Numbered from the stretch's first letter, positions 37,240 to 47,625 are shown. The stretch is DNA of 64,000 bases from DASZRZ01 sp963732925 (GCA_963732925.1 CAVTBJ010000006.1:1-64000); one strand, 5' to 3'. Notes: generated from the sequence alone by a model not told the origin. Translations and numbers: made by a program.

Positions 37240-37727
37240 TTCGTTTCCTGGGGCTGTCCGTCCTGATCGTGCATGGTGGATAAGGTAAGCACTTCCATTT
37301 CCCGATTGCCCGTGGGAGTAACCACCAGGGCAGTGTCGCCGACCTTCTTCCCCAGCAAAGCCCGTCCGATCGGGGATGTGGTCGAGATGAATCCATGGGC
37401 TACGTCGGATTCCTCGCTGGTGACTAGCTTGTACTCGATCTCCTCTTCCTTGGTCGAGTCATAAACCTTCACCGTCGAGCCCAGCGCGATCTTATCCCGG
37501 GGAATATTGTTCATATTCACCAGGGAGAGGTCCGCCATTCTCTTTGTCAGTTGCCCCAGCCGGGCGCGGACAAACTCCTGCCGCTGCTTGGCCATGTGGT
37601 ACTCGGCATTTTCGCTCAAGTCACCCATCGCCACCGCCTTTTTCAGCTCTTTGGGAAGCTCGTGGTTGAGCTCGTGTTCCAGGACGCGAATTTCTTCTTC
37701 CAACTTTTTTTTAACGTGTTCAGGCAT
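37236..37727 (-). CDS. greA: Transcription elongation factor GreA
   Basis: Rescues backtracked RNA polymerase by stimulating transcript cleavage. The N-terminal coiled coil carries the tip motif GDLSENAEYHMAKQRQ; the C-terminal FKBP-like domain has TSPIGRALLGKKVGD. Length 163 residues is normal. The stop overlaps the downstream CDP-alcohol phosphatidyltransferase start in ATGA. The last 20 residues are polar and variable. Confidence 0.93.
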   Translation of the reverse strand: MPEHVKKKLEEEIRVLEHELNHELPKELKKAVAMGDLSENAEYHMAKQRQEFVRARLGQLTKRMADLSLVNMNNIPRDKIALGSTVKVYDSTKEEEIEYKLVTSEESDVAHGFISTTSPIGRALLGKKVGDTALVVTPTGNREMEVLTLSTMHDQDGQPQETK

Positions 37728-38060
37728 GACGAAATAATCTCAGCAATTCCGTTTCTCGGATCGAACGGCAAATTTGAGTGGGGTTCCGGACGGAATCGGC
37801 ACATCCGCGTCCGCAGCCTGCCGCGCGAGCGCAGGAAATGTCTTCCGGTCTGAGGCATTATAAACCCTGTTCTCTCCCTGTCTCCGGAAGTCGCCGCCTT
37901 CGATTTCCTGTTCGACTCTTCCTCGACTCTTCAATGAGGTAGTTTTCGTTTCCCGCTCCGAATGGGCCCGGCATATTTGAAGCTCACTTGACCGTGGGCT
38001 CGTCGGCGCGATACGATAGTAGCGCAACGGGTCTCCCATCCCCTCCACAGGGTGCTTCTC

Positions 38061-38597
38061 ATGAACAATTCCGGTTTACGGTTTGAGATAGGCGACAAGG
38101 TTGTTTACCCTAATCACGGGGTCGGGATCATCGAACAGATCAGTAGCCGCACCCTGGGTTCCACCGTCGAGCAGTTTTACCTCCTGCGCATTAAGTCCAG
38201 CAGCCTCAAAGTGATGGTTCCATTCCACAATGTGGAAAATGTGGGACTCCGCAGGGTGGTCAAAAATGGCGAAGTACAAAAAATTGTAGACTATTTGACC
38301 GATGGTAAGTGCCTCAGCCACACGGACTGGAAGTACCGTTTCAAGGAGAACTCCGACAAGATGCGGACTGGTTCCCTGATGGAAGTGGCCGCAGTTTTGA
38401 AGAGCCTTCTTCAGCTCAGCCAGACAAAGCCACTTTCGTTCCGGGAAAAAAAGATGCTGGAGCGCGCCCGTTTTCTCCTGGTGACGGAACTGGCAATGGC
38501 TAAGAACTGCGACGAAGAAGACGTGGAGCATCTGCTTTCCAAGGTTCTGGCGAAAAGCCGCCTGCGCTTCCCGGAGACGATCCCCGGCGAAGCCTGA
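38061..38597 (+). CDS. CarD/CdnL-family RNA polymerase-binding regulator
   Basis: CarD family factor that binds the RNA polymerase beta subunit and stabilises open promoter complexes. ATG 38061 (MNNSGLRFEIGDKVVYPNHG) is preferred over the GTG at 38052; AGGG is 9 bases upstream. Residues 5-65 form the Tudor-like RNAP-interaction domain (VVYPNHGVGIIEQISSR); the rest is the helical DNA-binding domain (LSFREKKMLERARFLLVTEL). Intact, 178 residues. GCCCCTGGGGC followed by CTTTTC lies 60 bases downstream and may terminate it. Confidence 0.92.
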   Translation: MNNSGLRFEIGDKVVYPNHGVGIIEQISSRTLGSTVEQFYLLRIKSSSLKVMVPFHNVENVGLRRVVKNGEVQKIVDYLTDGKCLSHTDWKYRFKENSDKMRTGSLMEVAAVLKSLLQLSQTKPLSFREKKMLERARFLLVTELAMAKNCDEEDVEHLLSKVLAKSRLRFPETIPGEA

Positions 38598-38725
38598 TCC
38601 AATCGATCAAAACATTTGTCTTTCCTGGCGTCTCGGAGCTCATTCAGCCCCTGGGGCGCTTTTCTTTTACTGAAGGGCTAGTCCGCTGGCAACGCCCGGT
38701 GCCACACCTGCAACTATTTTGAAAT

Positions 38726-39016
38726 ATGAAGGGTTATCTTCACATTTTTCGGACCGGTATCCGCGAAGGTCCGCACGAGCTTCGCACGCCGCAATACCAG
38801 ATCAACTACACCGTTGCGGGAAGAACCTACGCGCGAATCCTGGAGGAACCTGAGCTAATGAACTTTTTTCGCGAGGGCATCGCCATGGATTCGGCACTCA
38901 TGACGCAGGCTGTCGAGCAGCTACGTGCTACCGGCCAGACAACGATTGGTGACCTGGAACTCACCGAGAACGACGCCTACGAGTTAGAACTGCTCGAGAG
39001 TTCCAGCGACGTCTGA
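38726..39016 (+). CDS. Uncharacterised small protein, 96 aa
   Basis: Soluble, intact frame starting at ATG 38726: MKGYLHIFRTGIREGPHELR, INYTVAGRTYARILEEPELM, then an acidic C-terminus (LELTENDAYELELLESSS). The alpha/beta pattern and lack of low complexity favour a real gene; no family is recognised. It converges with the AI-2E-type permease gene, 40 bases apart. Confidence 0.6.
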   Translation: MKGYLHIFRTGIREGPHELRTPQYQINYTVAGRTYARILEEPELMNFFREGIAMDSALMTQAVEQLRATGQTTIGDLELTENDAYELELLESSSDV

Positions 39017-39056
39017 CCGCGTGGGAACCTTGCTGAGAGCAGATTCGAAGCGGATT

Positions 39057-40175
39057 TTATTCTCCCAGCCAGGCGCCATATCCGCGCATCCCGTTTGCAT
39101 GATCCAGAATGATCTTGGTCGCTGCGGTAATCGGCACCGCCAGGATGAGCCCCATCGCACCCCACATCCAGCCCCAGAACAGCAACGCCAGCGTGACCAC
39201 CAGCGGGTTGAGCTGCAAGCGGCCACCGAGCACTTTCGGGTAAAGCACGTTCAAAGCTAACAGGTGGAGAATGATGACCGTTGCCACCAGCATGACGATA
39301 CCGGAAGAAGTCAGTTGTCCAAACCCGACAAAGAGCGGGGGAAGCACGGCCAGAACGATGCCAAGGTACGGAATCAGGCTCAGGAAGCCGCTGACAACTC
39401 CAAAGAAGTAGAAGTAGGGGAGGTGGAGGAACCCGAAGATTGCGGTGCTCACTCCTCCAATAAACAGGCCAATGAGCAGATTGCCCACCAGAAAACCACG
39501 CACCATGCGGGAAATCAGTCCCACCGTTTCGTACGCCGTGTGGCGGGTCTCCGGAGAAAACAGCATCACGGTTGCAGAACGCACGTGATCCTGCCAGGTG
39601 AGCATGAAGTACGCGAGAAAGGGAATAAACGAGGCTGCAAATGCCACTTCCCAGATCGGACCCAGCCCGCCGCTCACCAGGCCCCACACCGTTGTCCGCT
39701 GTTCAACATTCACCGTGGGGCGCGAGCTCTCTTCCGCGTCCTCCGGCAGAACGGTCTCGGTTGTTTTCTGCAGTTGCCGGGCGCGATGCCGGAACTGTTC
39801 CACTACCTGACGAATGTTGCGGGAATACTTCGGCAGTTCCTGCGAGAAGGACACAGCGCTGTTGTAGGAAACCACCAGCAGGCCATACATGAGGCCCAGG
39901 AAGAGCGAAACCGCAATCGCCGAAGACACAGCGTGAGGCAGCTTCAAATGGCCCAGCACATCGACCAGGGGCGCCAGAACATACGCCAGTAGCACCGCCA
40001 GCAGCAACACAATAATGGGAAGCTTGGCGACATAGCACGCTGCCAGAACGCTGACGGCTGCCAGGATAACCAGCGGTCCATTCCCGGCCCGGTTGGGCAG
40101 TGCCGCCGGAGATGCCAGAACAGGTTCCGGACCAGCCGCCGTCGGTTCAGAAGCAGTTACTTCGGGTTGGGTCAC
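39057..40175 (-). CDS. AI-2E family transporter (PerM/UPF0118)
   Basis: Polytopic inner-membrane protein of 372 residues with about eight hydrophobic segments: PLVILAAVSVLAACYVAKLP and VLLAVLLAYVLAPLVDVLGH at the N-terminus, VAFAASFIPFLAYFMLTW in the middle and IPYLGIVLAVLPPLFVGFGQ plus VTLALLFWGWMWGAMGLIL at the end. The SLIPYLG and P...P...G motifs define the family. Members have been linked to AI-2 export or Na+/H+ exchange; the substrate here is unknown. It is divergent to ruvX. Confidence 0.88.
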   Translation of the reverse strand: MTQPEVTASEPTAAGPEPVLASPAALPNRAGNGPLVILAAVSVLAACYVAKLPIIVLLLAVLLAYVLAPLVDVLGHLKLPHAVSSAIAVSLFLGLMYGLLVVSYNSAVSFSQELPKYSRNIRQVVEQFRHRARQLQKTTETVLPEDAEESSRPTVNVEQRTTVWGLVSGGLGPIWEVAFAASFIPFLAYFMLTWQDHVRSATVMLFSPETRHTAYETVGLISRMVRGFLVGNLLIGLFIGGVSTAIFGFLHLPYFYFFGVVSGFLSLIPYLGIVLAVLPPLFVGFGQLTSSGIVMLVATVIILHLLALNVLYPKVLGGRLQLNPLVVTLALLFWGWMWGAMGLILAVPITAATKIILDHANGMRGYGAWLGE

Positions 40176-40245
40176 GGGCGACGCCCTCGCGTTGTCCAGT
40201 AGCCAGCCTGCGCTTGGCCTCGGGTTTCGTGACTATACTATAGCC

Positions 40246-40779
40246 GTGGCCGACAAAGGTGGCGAGTGGGATGATCCTGGGGAGACGTCCCGACCAGAAG
40301 ACCAGCTGTCCCGGCAAGAAAACCGCTTGGGCGCGACAAAGCCGGAGGCAGGCGCAGTCCGCATTCTGGCCCTCGATGTCGGCACCAGAACCATTGGACA
40401 AGCCGTTTCCGATCCCCTCGGCATTACGGCGCAAGGGCTGGAAACCATTCGTCGCAGGAACAAGCGGACGGATTTCGGCGCGCTGCAGCGGACCATCCGC
40501 AGGTTCCAGGTTTCCGAGCTTGTGGTCGGCTATCCCCTGCGCCTGAGCGGCGCACCCAGTGCGCAGACCCGGGCCGTCCAGGATTTTGTCGAGGATCTGC
40601 GCAAGAGATTTTCGCTGCCAGTCCACCTTTGGGATGAGCGCTTGACCTCCGCCGAAGCCAACCGCGTGTTGCGACTGGCTGAGGCAAGCATTCGGCAGCG
40701 CGCCCAAGCCATCGATCGCATGGCAGCCGTGTTAATTCTGCAATCATTCCTGCAGGCCAGAGGCGACGGGCACCGTTAG
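40246..40779 (+). CDS. ruvX: Putative Holliday junction resolvase RuvX/YqgF
   Basis: RNase H-fold nuclease family acting in pre-16S rRNA end processing and possibly recombination. Motifs: ILALDVGTRTIGQAVSDPLG with the first catalytic Asp, LVVGYPLRLSG, LWDERLTSAEANRVL with the Glu, and DRMAAVLILQSFL with the last Asp. GTG 40246 is proposed; the frame is open further upstream into the divergent gene. TACTAT at 40236-40241 with TTGGCC 16 bases before is a possible promoter, so the mRNA might be nearly leaderless. The first 30 residues are not conserved. Confidence 0.85.
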   Translation: MADKGGEWDDPGETSRPEDQLSRQENRLGATKPEAGAVRILALDVGTRTIGQAVSDPLGITAQGLETIRRRNKRTDFGALQRTIRRFQVSELVVGYPLRLSGAPSAQTRAVQDFVEDLRKRFSLPVHLWDERLTSAEANRVLRLAEASIRQRAQAIDRMAAVLILQSFLQARGDGHR

Positions 40780-40786
40780 GATAGCG

Positions 40787-41209
40787 CTAGCCTGCCATGC
40801 GGCAGTGGTCGAGAAGTTCACAGCCGATTGCAGTCAGCCGGACCCGGTCATTGCGGAATCGCGCTACCCGCGACCTCTGCAGAAAATCCAGCCATTCCTC
40901 GAACGTGTGGCCCTCGAAAAGATCCGGGTAGCTGCGCAAGGTGCGCTCGAACCACGGACGCAGCGTGTGAACAGGCAAGCCCATCTCCCCGGAGTTGCGG
41001 ATCAGCTCCAGGCCGGGAACCTGCACTTGCCAGATCAGCTCGTAATGGTCTTCAAAGGCCTGGTCGTAGCTGAGGCCGGAAAAGAGAGGTTCAGGCGCGA
41101 CCGGCAGGCGCGCGGTTTGGCGGGATTCGGCAAAGCGGGCGAACAGAAGCAGGCCCAGCAAGGCCACGAACCCCAGCAGAGCAGCTACCGCGATGACCAG
41201 GACGAACAT
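40787..41209 (-). CDS. Small membrane-anchored uncharacterised protein
   Basis: ATG 41209 gives an N-terminal transmembrane helix (MFVLVIAVAALLGFVALLG), then a soluble domain (ELIWQVQVPGLELIRNSGEM, LPVHTLRPWFERTLRSYPDL) ending RLTAIGCELLDHCRMAG. About 140 residues, intact. It converges with ruvX. No family is recognised; the C-terminal part looks like a small winged-helix-type fold but this is uncertain. Confidence 0.6.
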   Translation of the reverse strand: MFVLVIAVAALLGFVALLGLLLFARFAESRQTARLPVAPEPLFSGLSYDQAFEDHYELIWQVQVPGLELIRNSGEMGLPVHTLRPWFERTLRSYPDLFEGHTFEEWLDFLQRSRVARFRNDRVRLTAIGCELLDHCRMAG

Positions 41210-41420
41210 AAGACACTTCGAATTGAATGGGCAACAGCGGGACGACCCTTCCCTAAATTCGATGCCATGCTTAGACAGACCGGCTGTACAGCCCACCGGT
41301 ATCGTTCAGCATACTGCAAAATCTCTCCGGAAAAAACGCAAGAAATCGCTGGCCGATTTTCCTGCCCTCCCACCTACCTCCGGGTCTCCCGTAACCTTCT
41401 AAATCATCTAAACTAAAAGC

Positions 41421-42461
41421 ATGATTCGGGTGCTCGCGAAATTGCTGCTGATCCCCGTGCTCGGATTGGCGGCCTGGCTCGCCTGGTCTCTCATACTTCC
41501 CCTTGACCCCCACGGCCCCAAATTTGTGCTTTTGCGTCCTGGCTTTTCCGCCCACCGCATCGCCCAGGAACTGAAGCAAGCCGGGGTTATCCGCAATGAG
41601 ACCGCATTCCTGCTGGTCCAATACACGCGCCGGGGCACGCTCAAGGCCGGAGAATACCGCTTCCAGGATGCGGCCAGCGCGCTGCAGGTCCGGCGACGGC
41701 TGGTTCAGGGCGACATTTATTTCCACACCGTCGTGATCCCCGAAGGCTACACCCTCTACGACATCGCCAGCGCGGTCGAACAAGCCGGCTTGGTGCCGCA
41801 CCAGGAATTCATCGCAGCCGCGCATTCTGACACCTTCCTGATTCAGGACTTGGCGCCCGGAGCCAAGTCGCTTGAAGGCTACCTCTTCCCCGACACCTAC
41901 CATTTCACGCGTACTCAGGACGTTCACCAGATGATTGCGGTAATGGTGCGGCGGTTCCGCCAGGTCTTCCAGGAGATCGGGCCCGATTCCTTCTGTTCAG
42001 CGGCCCTTATCAGGCTGGTCAGCAGGAGCCAGGGAACCAAACCGTGCGACATCCAGCCCGCGGTGACCCTGGCATCCGTAGTGGAGAAGGAGACTGGGAT
42101 TCCTGAGGAGCGCTCCCTGGTGGCCAGCGTCTATTACAATCGGCTCCGTTTGGGAATGCCCTTACAAGCCGATCCCACTGTCATCTATGCGGCGCTCGTC
42201 GCGGAGCGTTACCGGGGCGCCATCTATCGCTCCGACCTGCACTTTGACTCGCCCTATAACACCTACCAGCATCCAGGCCTGCCACCCGGCCCCATTGCGA
42301 ATCCCGGACTGGCTTCTCTGAAGGCGGCTATCTCGCCTGCTGCAACCGATTACCTCTACTTCGTAAGCGACAATCAGGGCCACCATCGTTTTTCCCAGAC
42401 CCTGGAGCAGCATAACCGCAACGTAGCTCAGTACCGGCAAAGCCTTGGGCACGGTCGCTGA
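41421..42461 (+). CDS. mltG: Endolytic murein transglycosylase MltG
   Basis: Inner-membrane enzyme that cuts nascent peptidoglycan strands and sets their length. Residues 5-30 are the membrane anchor (LLLIPVLGLAAWLAWSLILP). A LysM-like subdomain (FSAHRIAQELKQAGVIRN) precedes the YceG domain with catalytic Glu in SVVEKETGIPEERSLVASV and YYNRLRLGMPLQADPTVIYA. 346 residues, intact. It is followed 41 bases later by a lipoprotein gene with a TATAAT at 42473-42478 between them. Confidence 0.93.
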   Translation: MIRVLAKLLLIPVLGLAAWLAWSLILPLDPHGPKFVLLRPGFSAHRIAQELKQAGVIRNETAFLLVQYTRRGTLKAGEYRFQDAASALQVRRRLVQGDIYFHTVVIPEGYTLYDIASAVEQAGLVPHQEFIAAAHSDTFLIQDLAPGAKSLEGYLFPDTYHFTRTQDVHQMIAVMVRRFRQVFQEIGPDSFCSAALIRLVSRSQGTKPCDIQPAVTLASVVEKETGIPEERSLVASVYYNRLRLGMPLQADPTVIYAALVAERYRGAIYRSDLHFDSPYNTYQHPGLPPGPIANPGLASLKAAISPAATDYLYFVSDNQGHHRFSQTLEQHNRNVAQYRQSLGHGR

Positions 42462-42502
42462 TTGGCGTTCGGTATAATAAGCGTTTTAGAAGATCCGTTT
42501 TT

Positions 42503-43430
42503 ATGTGCATGAGGCGACGTTCTCTTACTGTTTGCTCCTGTTTCGTATTCCTGCTCCTTCTGGCCGGATGCGCTTCGCACACCCGCCCGGCCACAGTGCG
42601 CATGAGCGGAGCCAAGCTCAAGAGCGCCACCAAGGCAGAGCTTGTAGCCCGCGTCAATAGCGAAGCAGCCCAAATCCAGACCCTGAACGCGACCGTCGAC
42701 ATCAAGGCTTCCGTTGGGGGGTCCAAGAAGGGGAAGATCACCGAGTACACCGAGGTGCGCGGCTACATCCTGGCGCGTAAGCCGGGATGGCTGCGCATGA
42801 TCGGCCTGTTTCCGGTCCTGGGCACTCGTGCTTTCGACATGGTGAGCAACGGGACAACTTTCAAGCTTTGGATCCCGCCTAAGAACCGCTTTATCATGGG
42901 CAGCAACGAAGTCAGCAAGCCTTCCAAGCAGCCTCTGGAGAATTTGCGGCCGCAGCATATCTACGATGCCCTGCTTCTGCGGCCCATCAATCCGGAAAAT
43001 GACGTCGCCGTTCTCGAACAAGGCTTTGCCACGCTGACCGACAAACAGGGTCAGCCGAGCGTCAATCCAGCCGGAATACATCCTCAACATAATTCAGCGG
43101 GCAGATCAGGGCTGGCTTTTGACGCGCAAAATCTATTTCGACCGAACCAATCTGCAGCCCTACCGGCAGGTGGTCTACGACAAGAATGGCTATGTGGCCA
43201 CCGATGCCCATTACGAAAATTTTAAGGAGTACAACGGAATCGAGTTTCCTTCGTACATCAGCGTCTGGCGCCCACAGGAGGAATACTCGATCACCATGAC
43301 CATCGAAAAGCTCACCTTGAATGCCCCATTGACGGACCAGCAGTTCGCTTTGGAGCAGCCCCCCGGAGCCCAGGTGGTGCACCTGGATTCCCAACCCGAG
43401 AAACAGGCCAGCGATGGCCAGCCCGATTAG
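42503..43430 (+). CDS. DUF4292 (LolB-like) lipoprotein, one frame shift
   Basis: Lipoprotein with lipobox FLLLLAGCAS and a beta-rich LolA/LolB-like fold: LNATVDIKASVGGSKKG, VRGYILARKPGWLRMIGLFP, FDMVSNGTTFKLWIPPKNRF. One surplus base near 43055-43065 shifts the reading to PAEYILNIIQRADQGWLLTR, TNLQPYRQVVYDKNGYVATD and YISVWRPQEEYSITMTIEKL. About 308 residues when joined. Probable role in outer-membrane lipoprotein or lipid handling; not proven. Its stop overlaps that of the convergent hydrolase. Confidence 0.8.
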
Positions 43431-44128
43431 GCGGCTTGTGTTTCTCCTGTATTGCCTCCAAGATGCAGTTCGAACCACTCTCGCGCCAGGCGCGCCGCTT
43501 CTTCCAGCGCCCCCGGTTCTTCGAACAGGTGAGTCGCTCCGCGGAATGATCACCAGCTTCTTCTGGCATCGTAGCTGCCCCAGGGCTGCCCGATTCATTT
43601 CAATCACCGGAAAATCATCGCTGCCCACCACCAGCAGGGTCGGAGCTTCCACTCTGTGCAGATCTTCCGGAGACGCCAGATCTGGCCGGCCGCCGCGCGA
43701 AACTACGGCAGCTACGCTTCGCGGCCGTCGCGCCGCTGCCACCAGCGCAGCTGCCGCGCCCGTGCTTGCTCCAAAGCAGCCGGTCTTCAATTCTGCGCTT
43801 TGCGGCTGAGTTTCAAGCCAGTCCAGCGCCCCCATCAGCCTCCGGGCCAGCAGGCTGATATTGAAGCGCAACTCTCCGCTCTCCCATTCCGCGGCTTCCT
43901 CAGCAGGCGTGAGCAGGTCCATCAGCAGAGTCCCCAAACGCGATTCCTGCAGGATACGGGCTACAAACCGGTTGCGCGGACTGTGCCGGCTGCTTCCGCT
44001 GCCATGTGCAAACACCACCATGCCGCGAGCTTTTCCGGAATGTTCAGAGTCGCCGGCAGGCGGACATCCTGGATTGCGATTTCCACTTCCGATTCCATGA
44101 CGCGGCGAAACTCTTCATTGCGTTCCAT
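43427..44128 (-). CDS. Dienelactone hydrolase-like alpha/beta hydrolase, two frame shifts
   Basis: ATG 44128 has GAGGAG upstream and reads MERNEEFRRVMESEVEIAIQ, then shifts near 44030 into MVVFAHGSGSSRHSPRNRFV, the oxyanion region of this family. GCFGASTGAAAALVAAARR holds the nucleophile elbow with Ser, and APTLLVVGSDDFPVIEMNR an acid region. A second shift near 43560 leads to HLFEEPGALEEAARLAREWF, ending at TAA 43427. About 233 residues joined. The Ser/Asp/His triad is complete only across frames. Substrate unknown. Confidence 0.75.
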
Positions 44129-44249
44129 AAGAACTCCTCTTCAGGGAAAATCCGCTGTCACTCGCCATCTCCCGTCCAATTAGATGCCGTGTCCGCCACA
44201 GAGGAGTCTTCCTCGGCGGTAGTCAGGATAACCCGGCGCCGGCTTGCGG

Positions 44250-45230
44250 CTAGTGGATCTCGCCTTGCTCGGGGTTGTAATAAAAATGGAAGCGCAGTGC
44301 CAGATAGGATCCGCCAAATTCGTCGGGCAGCGGCGGAAAAGGATTGGAAGCGGTAATCCCGCCCCAGGCGGCGCGGTCCAGGGCAACATCGCCGGAGGAC
44401 TCGTCTAGTCTCATGCCCGCTACCTTGCCGTCCTTGGTGATGGCAAACTCCACCGACACCTTGCCCTGCTTCATCAGCGGAGCCCGCGCTACTTCCGGAA
44501 TGAGGTTGTACCAGTTATTCCGAACCAGATGCAGCACGCGGGTAAGGTAAGGACCGAAATCCACCCCTCTGGTGTCGCTGAGTATGTCCAGGTCGCTTTT
44601 GACCCCGCCCATGTCGCCGCGATGCAGTCCGTAATCCCCTTGCGAGCCTCCGATACGGCTGTCTACGCTGGCCCGCGCCGCCTGTTGGATCGCCGACCCC
44701 GGAGAGAGGTCTCCCCCCATCACTTGCCGCGCAGCGTCATTGAGTGACTGCAAAACGGCGCATTGCTGTCGTGCTGCGGGCGGGTGCAGCTTCGGGGAGG
44801 AGTCTCCTTTGCCGGGGAGGCGGGCCCCGGATGCGCCTCTGCCACTGGGGCGGCGGGCCGGCTGTTGTGGGAGGCGGCGCTGGAGCCGCAGCAGGCCCTG
44901 GTACCCCGGGGCGTTGTGCGTTCAGAATCTTCTCCAGCTCCTTGCGATCAACCGTTGGATTTTGTGAACTGGCAACCCGGTCTCTTGTCGGAAAGAGTGT
45001 TCGTTTCGGCGGCTGCGTAACCTTCTGCAGGTCCGGTGGCAGTTCCAGAAAAGTGTAGTCGCGGATCTTAACCATATCCCGGGCATTCTGCAGCGCACCG
45101 ACCTGCGTCCCGGCAGCTCGGGCGCAAAAACAATGGCGATCACCAGCAGGATGTGAAAGATCAGCGAAATCCAGAACGCTTCCCTCTTGCGTGACCGCGC
45201 CAGGTCGTCCTGCAGTTGCAACAGCAGCAC
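44250..45230 (-). CDS. TonB-like energy transducer, two frame shifts
   Basis: GTG 45230 opens LLLQLQDDLARSRKREAFWI with a transmembrane segment SLIFHILLVIAIVFAPELPG. A shift near 45115 leads to MVKIRDYTFLELPPDLQKVT and a Pro/Ala-rich spacer; a second near 44800 leads to VDFGPYLTRVLHLVRNNWYN and VSVEFAITKDGKVAGMRLDE, the TonB C-terminal fold. Membrane anchor, proline-rich linker and C-terminal domain are in TonB order. The outer-membrane partner is not in the window. No ATG start is available; the true start may be affected by a further indel. Confidence 0.75.
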
Positions 45231-45545
45231 CGGAACGTCACGGCGGAAGCCTGCCCGGAAGTACTGGTTGTGCGTTCCGGGGGGTCAAGGTTTATGTTCT
45301 TCCTGTCGGGGAAAACGCGTTGTTACGGAATGACATCAGCCGGCGCCTGTTTACTCACGTCGCTTGGACTCTTGCCGGTCTGCAGGAATGCAAAAAATGC
45401 CGCCCGGGGCCTTCCCACTGACGAATCGGCTATCTTGCTATTTTCGCATCTTCCCGCGCCCTGCAACGGCTCGGAAGCAGCTTTTTTCCGATTGACCCTT
45501 GGTATCCCCCTCCAACCGGGAAGCATGACCCCGCCCGCCGCTGGG

Positions 45546-46559
45546 TTACTTCTGCGAAAGCCCGGCCAGTTGGAGCAGCCCGGCGCGCTGGCTGTGCCGC
45601 TGGATTTCCACCACAATCTCCAGGGCCAGGGCGAGGGCACTCCTGCCGTTCTCTAACGTTACGGCCGGCACACCCCGCCTGCGGACAGCCTCCAGAAACG
45701 ACCATAATTCCGCCCGCAGCGGCTCTTCCTGCACTACCGGGGGCTTCGTCATTCCGATCTGCGGGGAACCGGCGGAGCCCCCCCCGGCTCGACCGTGAAG
45801 ATCACTACATCCTGGCGGGAATAATCGATGGAGACGTACTGCCGGGGCTGAAAAAAGCGCAGCTTGCGCACTCGTTCCGTACTGACGCGGCTGGCCGTGA
45901 AATTGGCAACGCACCCCGATGCAAACTCGACTCGCACGTTGGCAATATCGACTTTGGGCGAGAGAATCGGCAGCCCGACGGCACGAATCTCCTTCACCGG
46001 CGAGTTCGCGAAGGCAAGCACAATATCCAGATCGTGGATCATCAAGTCGAGTACGACATCGACATCGAGCGACCTGGGCGAAAATACGCTCAGACGATGC
46101 CCCTCGAAAAACATCGGCTGCGTCAGCAGCGGCACCGTCGCCCGCACTGCGGGATTGAAGCGCTCCAGGTGGGCCGCCTGAGCGATCCTGCCGGTCTGCC
46201 GCGCAGTGCTTACCAGGGCATCGGCTTCTGCCAGGCTGGAGGCAATCGGCTTTTCCACCAGTACGTCGACGCCGGCCTGCATCAACTCACATCCCACTTC
46301 GCAGTGCAGCACCGTAGGTACGGCAACGGAAGCAGCTTGCACCGCTTTCCGCGCCAGCATTGCCTGAATCGTGGCGAACGCCTCCGCTCCAAACTCCCCG
46401 GCCACAGCCCGGGCGCGTTCCATGTCGACATCCACCACCGCGCTGAGCTGCACAGGCTCACCCCGGCTGCTCGAGCTCGCCGTACACGCGGGCGTGATTT
46501 CGCCCGAAAGCTCCCGCGCCAACTACCGCGACCTGCAATTTCGAAGAGCTATCTGGCAC
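45546..46559 (-). CDS. Gfo/Idh/MocA oxidoreductase in lipid A cluster, two frame shifts
   Basis: NAD(P)-dependent sugar dehydrogenase family. From GTG 46559: LQVAVVGAGAFGRNHARVYG (Rossmann GxGxxG). A shift near 46465 joins to VQLSAVVDVDMERARAVAGE, VDVLVEKPIASSLAEADALV (EKP motif) and LDLMIHDLDIVLAFANSPVK (catalytic His). A shift near 45780 joins to LRAELWSFLEAVRRRGVPAV. About 337 residues. It follows lpxI, as in other acidobacterial lpx clusters. A role like GnnA (UDP-GlcNAc 3-dehydrogenase, giving 3-amino lipid A precursors) is possible, but no GnnB aminotransferase is seen. Confidence 0.8.
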
Positions 46560-46676
46560 ACGCAAAGAGTTTTGGCCCCGCAGCTTATTTCTTTTCGATT
46601 CGCGTCTTTCCGCGTTCGTCACCGTGGAAAGGTCTTTTTTGGATCCGTGCTCATCCCGGCCACTCCATGGCAAGCT

Positions 46677-47523
46677 TCACGCTGCGACAATCGCAATGCC
46701 GCGCTCATCTGCGGCCTGGATCACCGCGTCCCCGTCAATCAGCAGGCACTTGCCGGCATCCAGCGCAAGGCAGCCCGCACCGGCCGACTGCATCACCTCG
46801 ATGGTTTTTATGCCCACCACCGGCACATCAAAGCGCATGTCCTGATTGGGCTTGGACACCTTGACCACGGTCAAGCGCCGGCTGAGGGTGGAGGCATCCC
46901 CTTGCAGAGCAGCCATAATTTCCCCGGCTCGCCTGATGGTTGCGTCCGTGCCTTCCATGGCTTCCACGGCGACGCAGGCGCCGCCGGCTACAACCACCGT
47001 CTGCCCAATGTCGTATTGCGCCAGATGCTTTGCCACCGCCCGCCCATATTCGAGGTCCTGTTGCTCCTGCTCGCTCGGTGCGCGCCGGCGTAAGCACTCC
47101 CGCGCGTGCCAGCAGCGGCTCCAGAAGGCTCGTGGAGTTGATCAGCGTAATGCCTTCATCCCCCAGGACCTTGGCCACTGCTCCGATCAAGGCATCCGTA
47201 TTGCGCGTGCGCAAGGACATAAGCAGCTTGGCCAGGCGCCAGTCCGGGCGTATCGCGGAAAAAATCTGCTTGTGCCGCACCTGCCCCGCCATAACCGCCC
47301 GGCTGATGCCCTCCCGCTTGAACGTCTCAATCAGCCGCGACAGCTCCCCCAGGGAGAGCCAGTGCACCGCAACCGCGCCCCGGCATTCGATTTCCGGAAA
47401 CGTCTCTTCCTTGATGGCGGCCACCACTACGTCCAGGCCGTGGGCGCGGGCCGCATCGAGCACCAGCAGGGGGAACGTGCCATTCCCCGCGATCAACCCG
47501 ATCCGTTCCGCCGTGGCACTCAT
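46677..47523 (-). CDS. lpxI: UDP-2,3-diacylglucosamine pyrophosphatase LpxI, one frame shift
   Basis: Cleaves UDP-2,3-diacylglucosamine to lipid X and UMP, the LpxH-independent route of lipid A synthesis. ATG 47523 starts MSATAERIGLIAGNGTFPLL, the LpxI signature, then VRHKQIFSAIRPDWRLAKLL. A shift near 47080 passes to LEYGRAVAKHLAQYDIGQTV, VVVAGGACVAVEAMEGTDAT and VKVSKPNQDMRFDVPVVGI. About 281 residues, normal length. Since LpxI or LpxH is essential, a sequence error is likelier than loss. It is grouped with lpxA and fabZ. Confidence 0.9.
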
Positions 47524-47625
47524 GTGAGCACCAGTCTACCCGATCGGCCAATTTCCCCGATCCGGACATCCTTCAATCCTGTTCCGGAATCTTCTCTTGC
47601 AGGATCTTGGACTTTTGCAGGATCT

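Noticed and set aside
46846..47625. Upstream extension of the glycine-zipper gene
   Set aside because: Antisense to lpxI; the true start is the ATG at 47626 where domain similarity begins.
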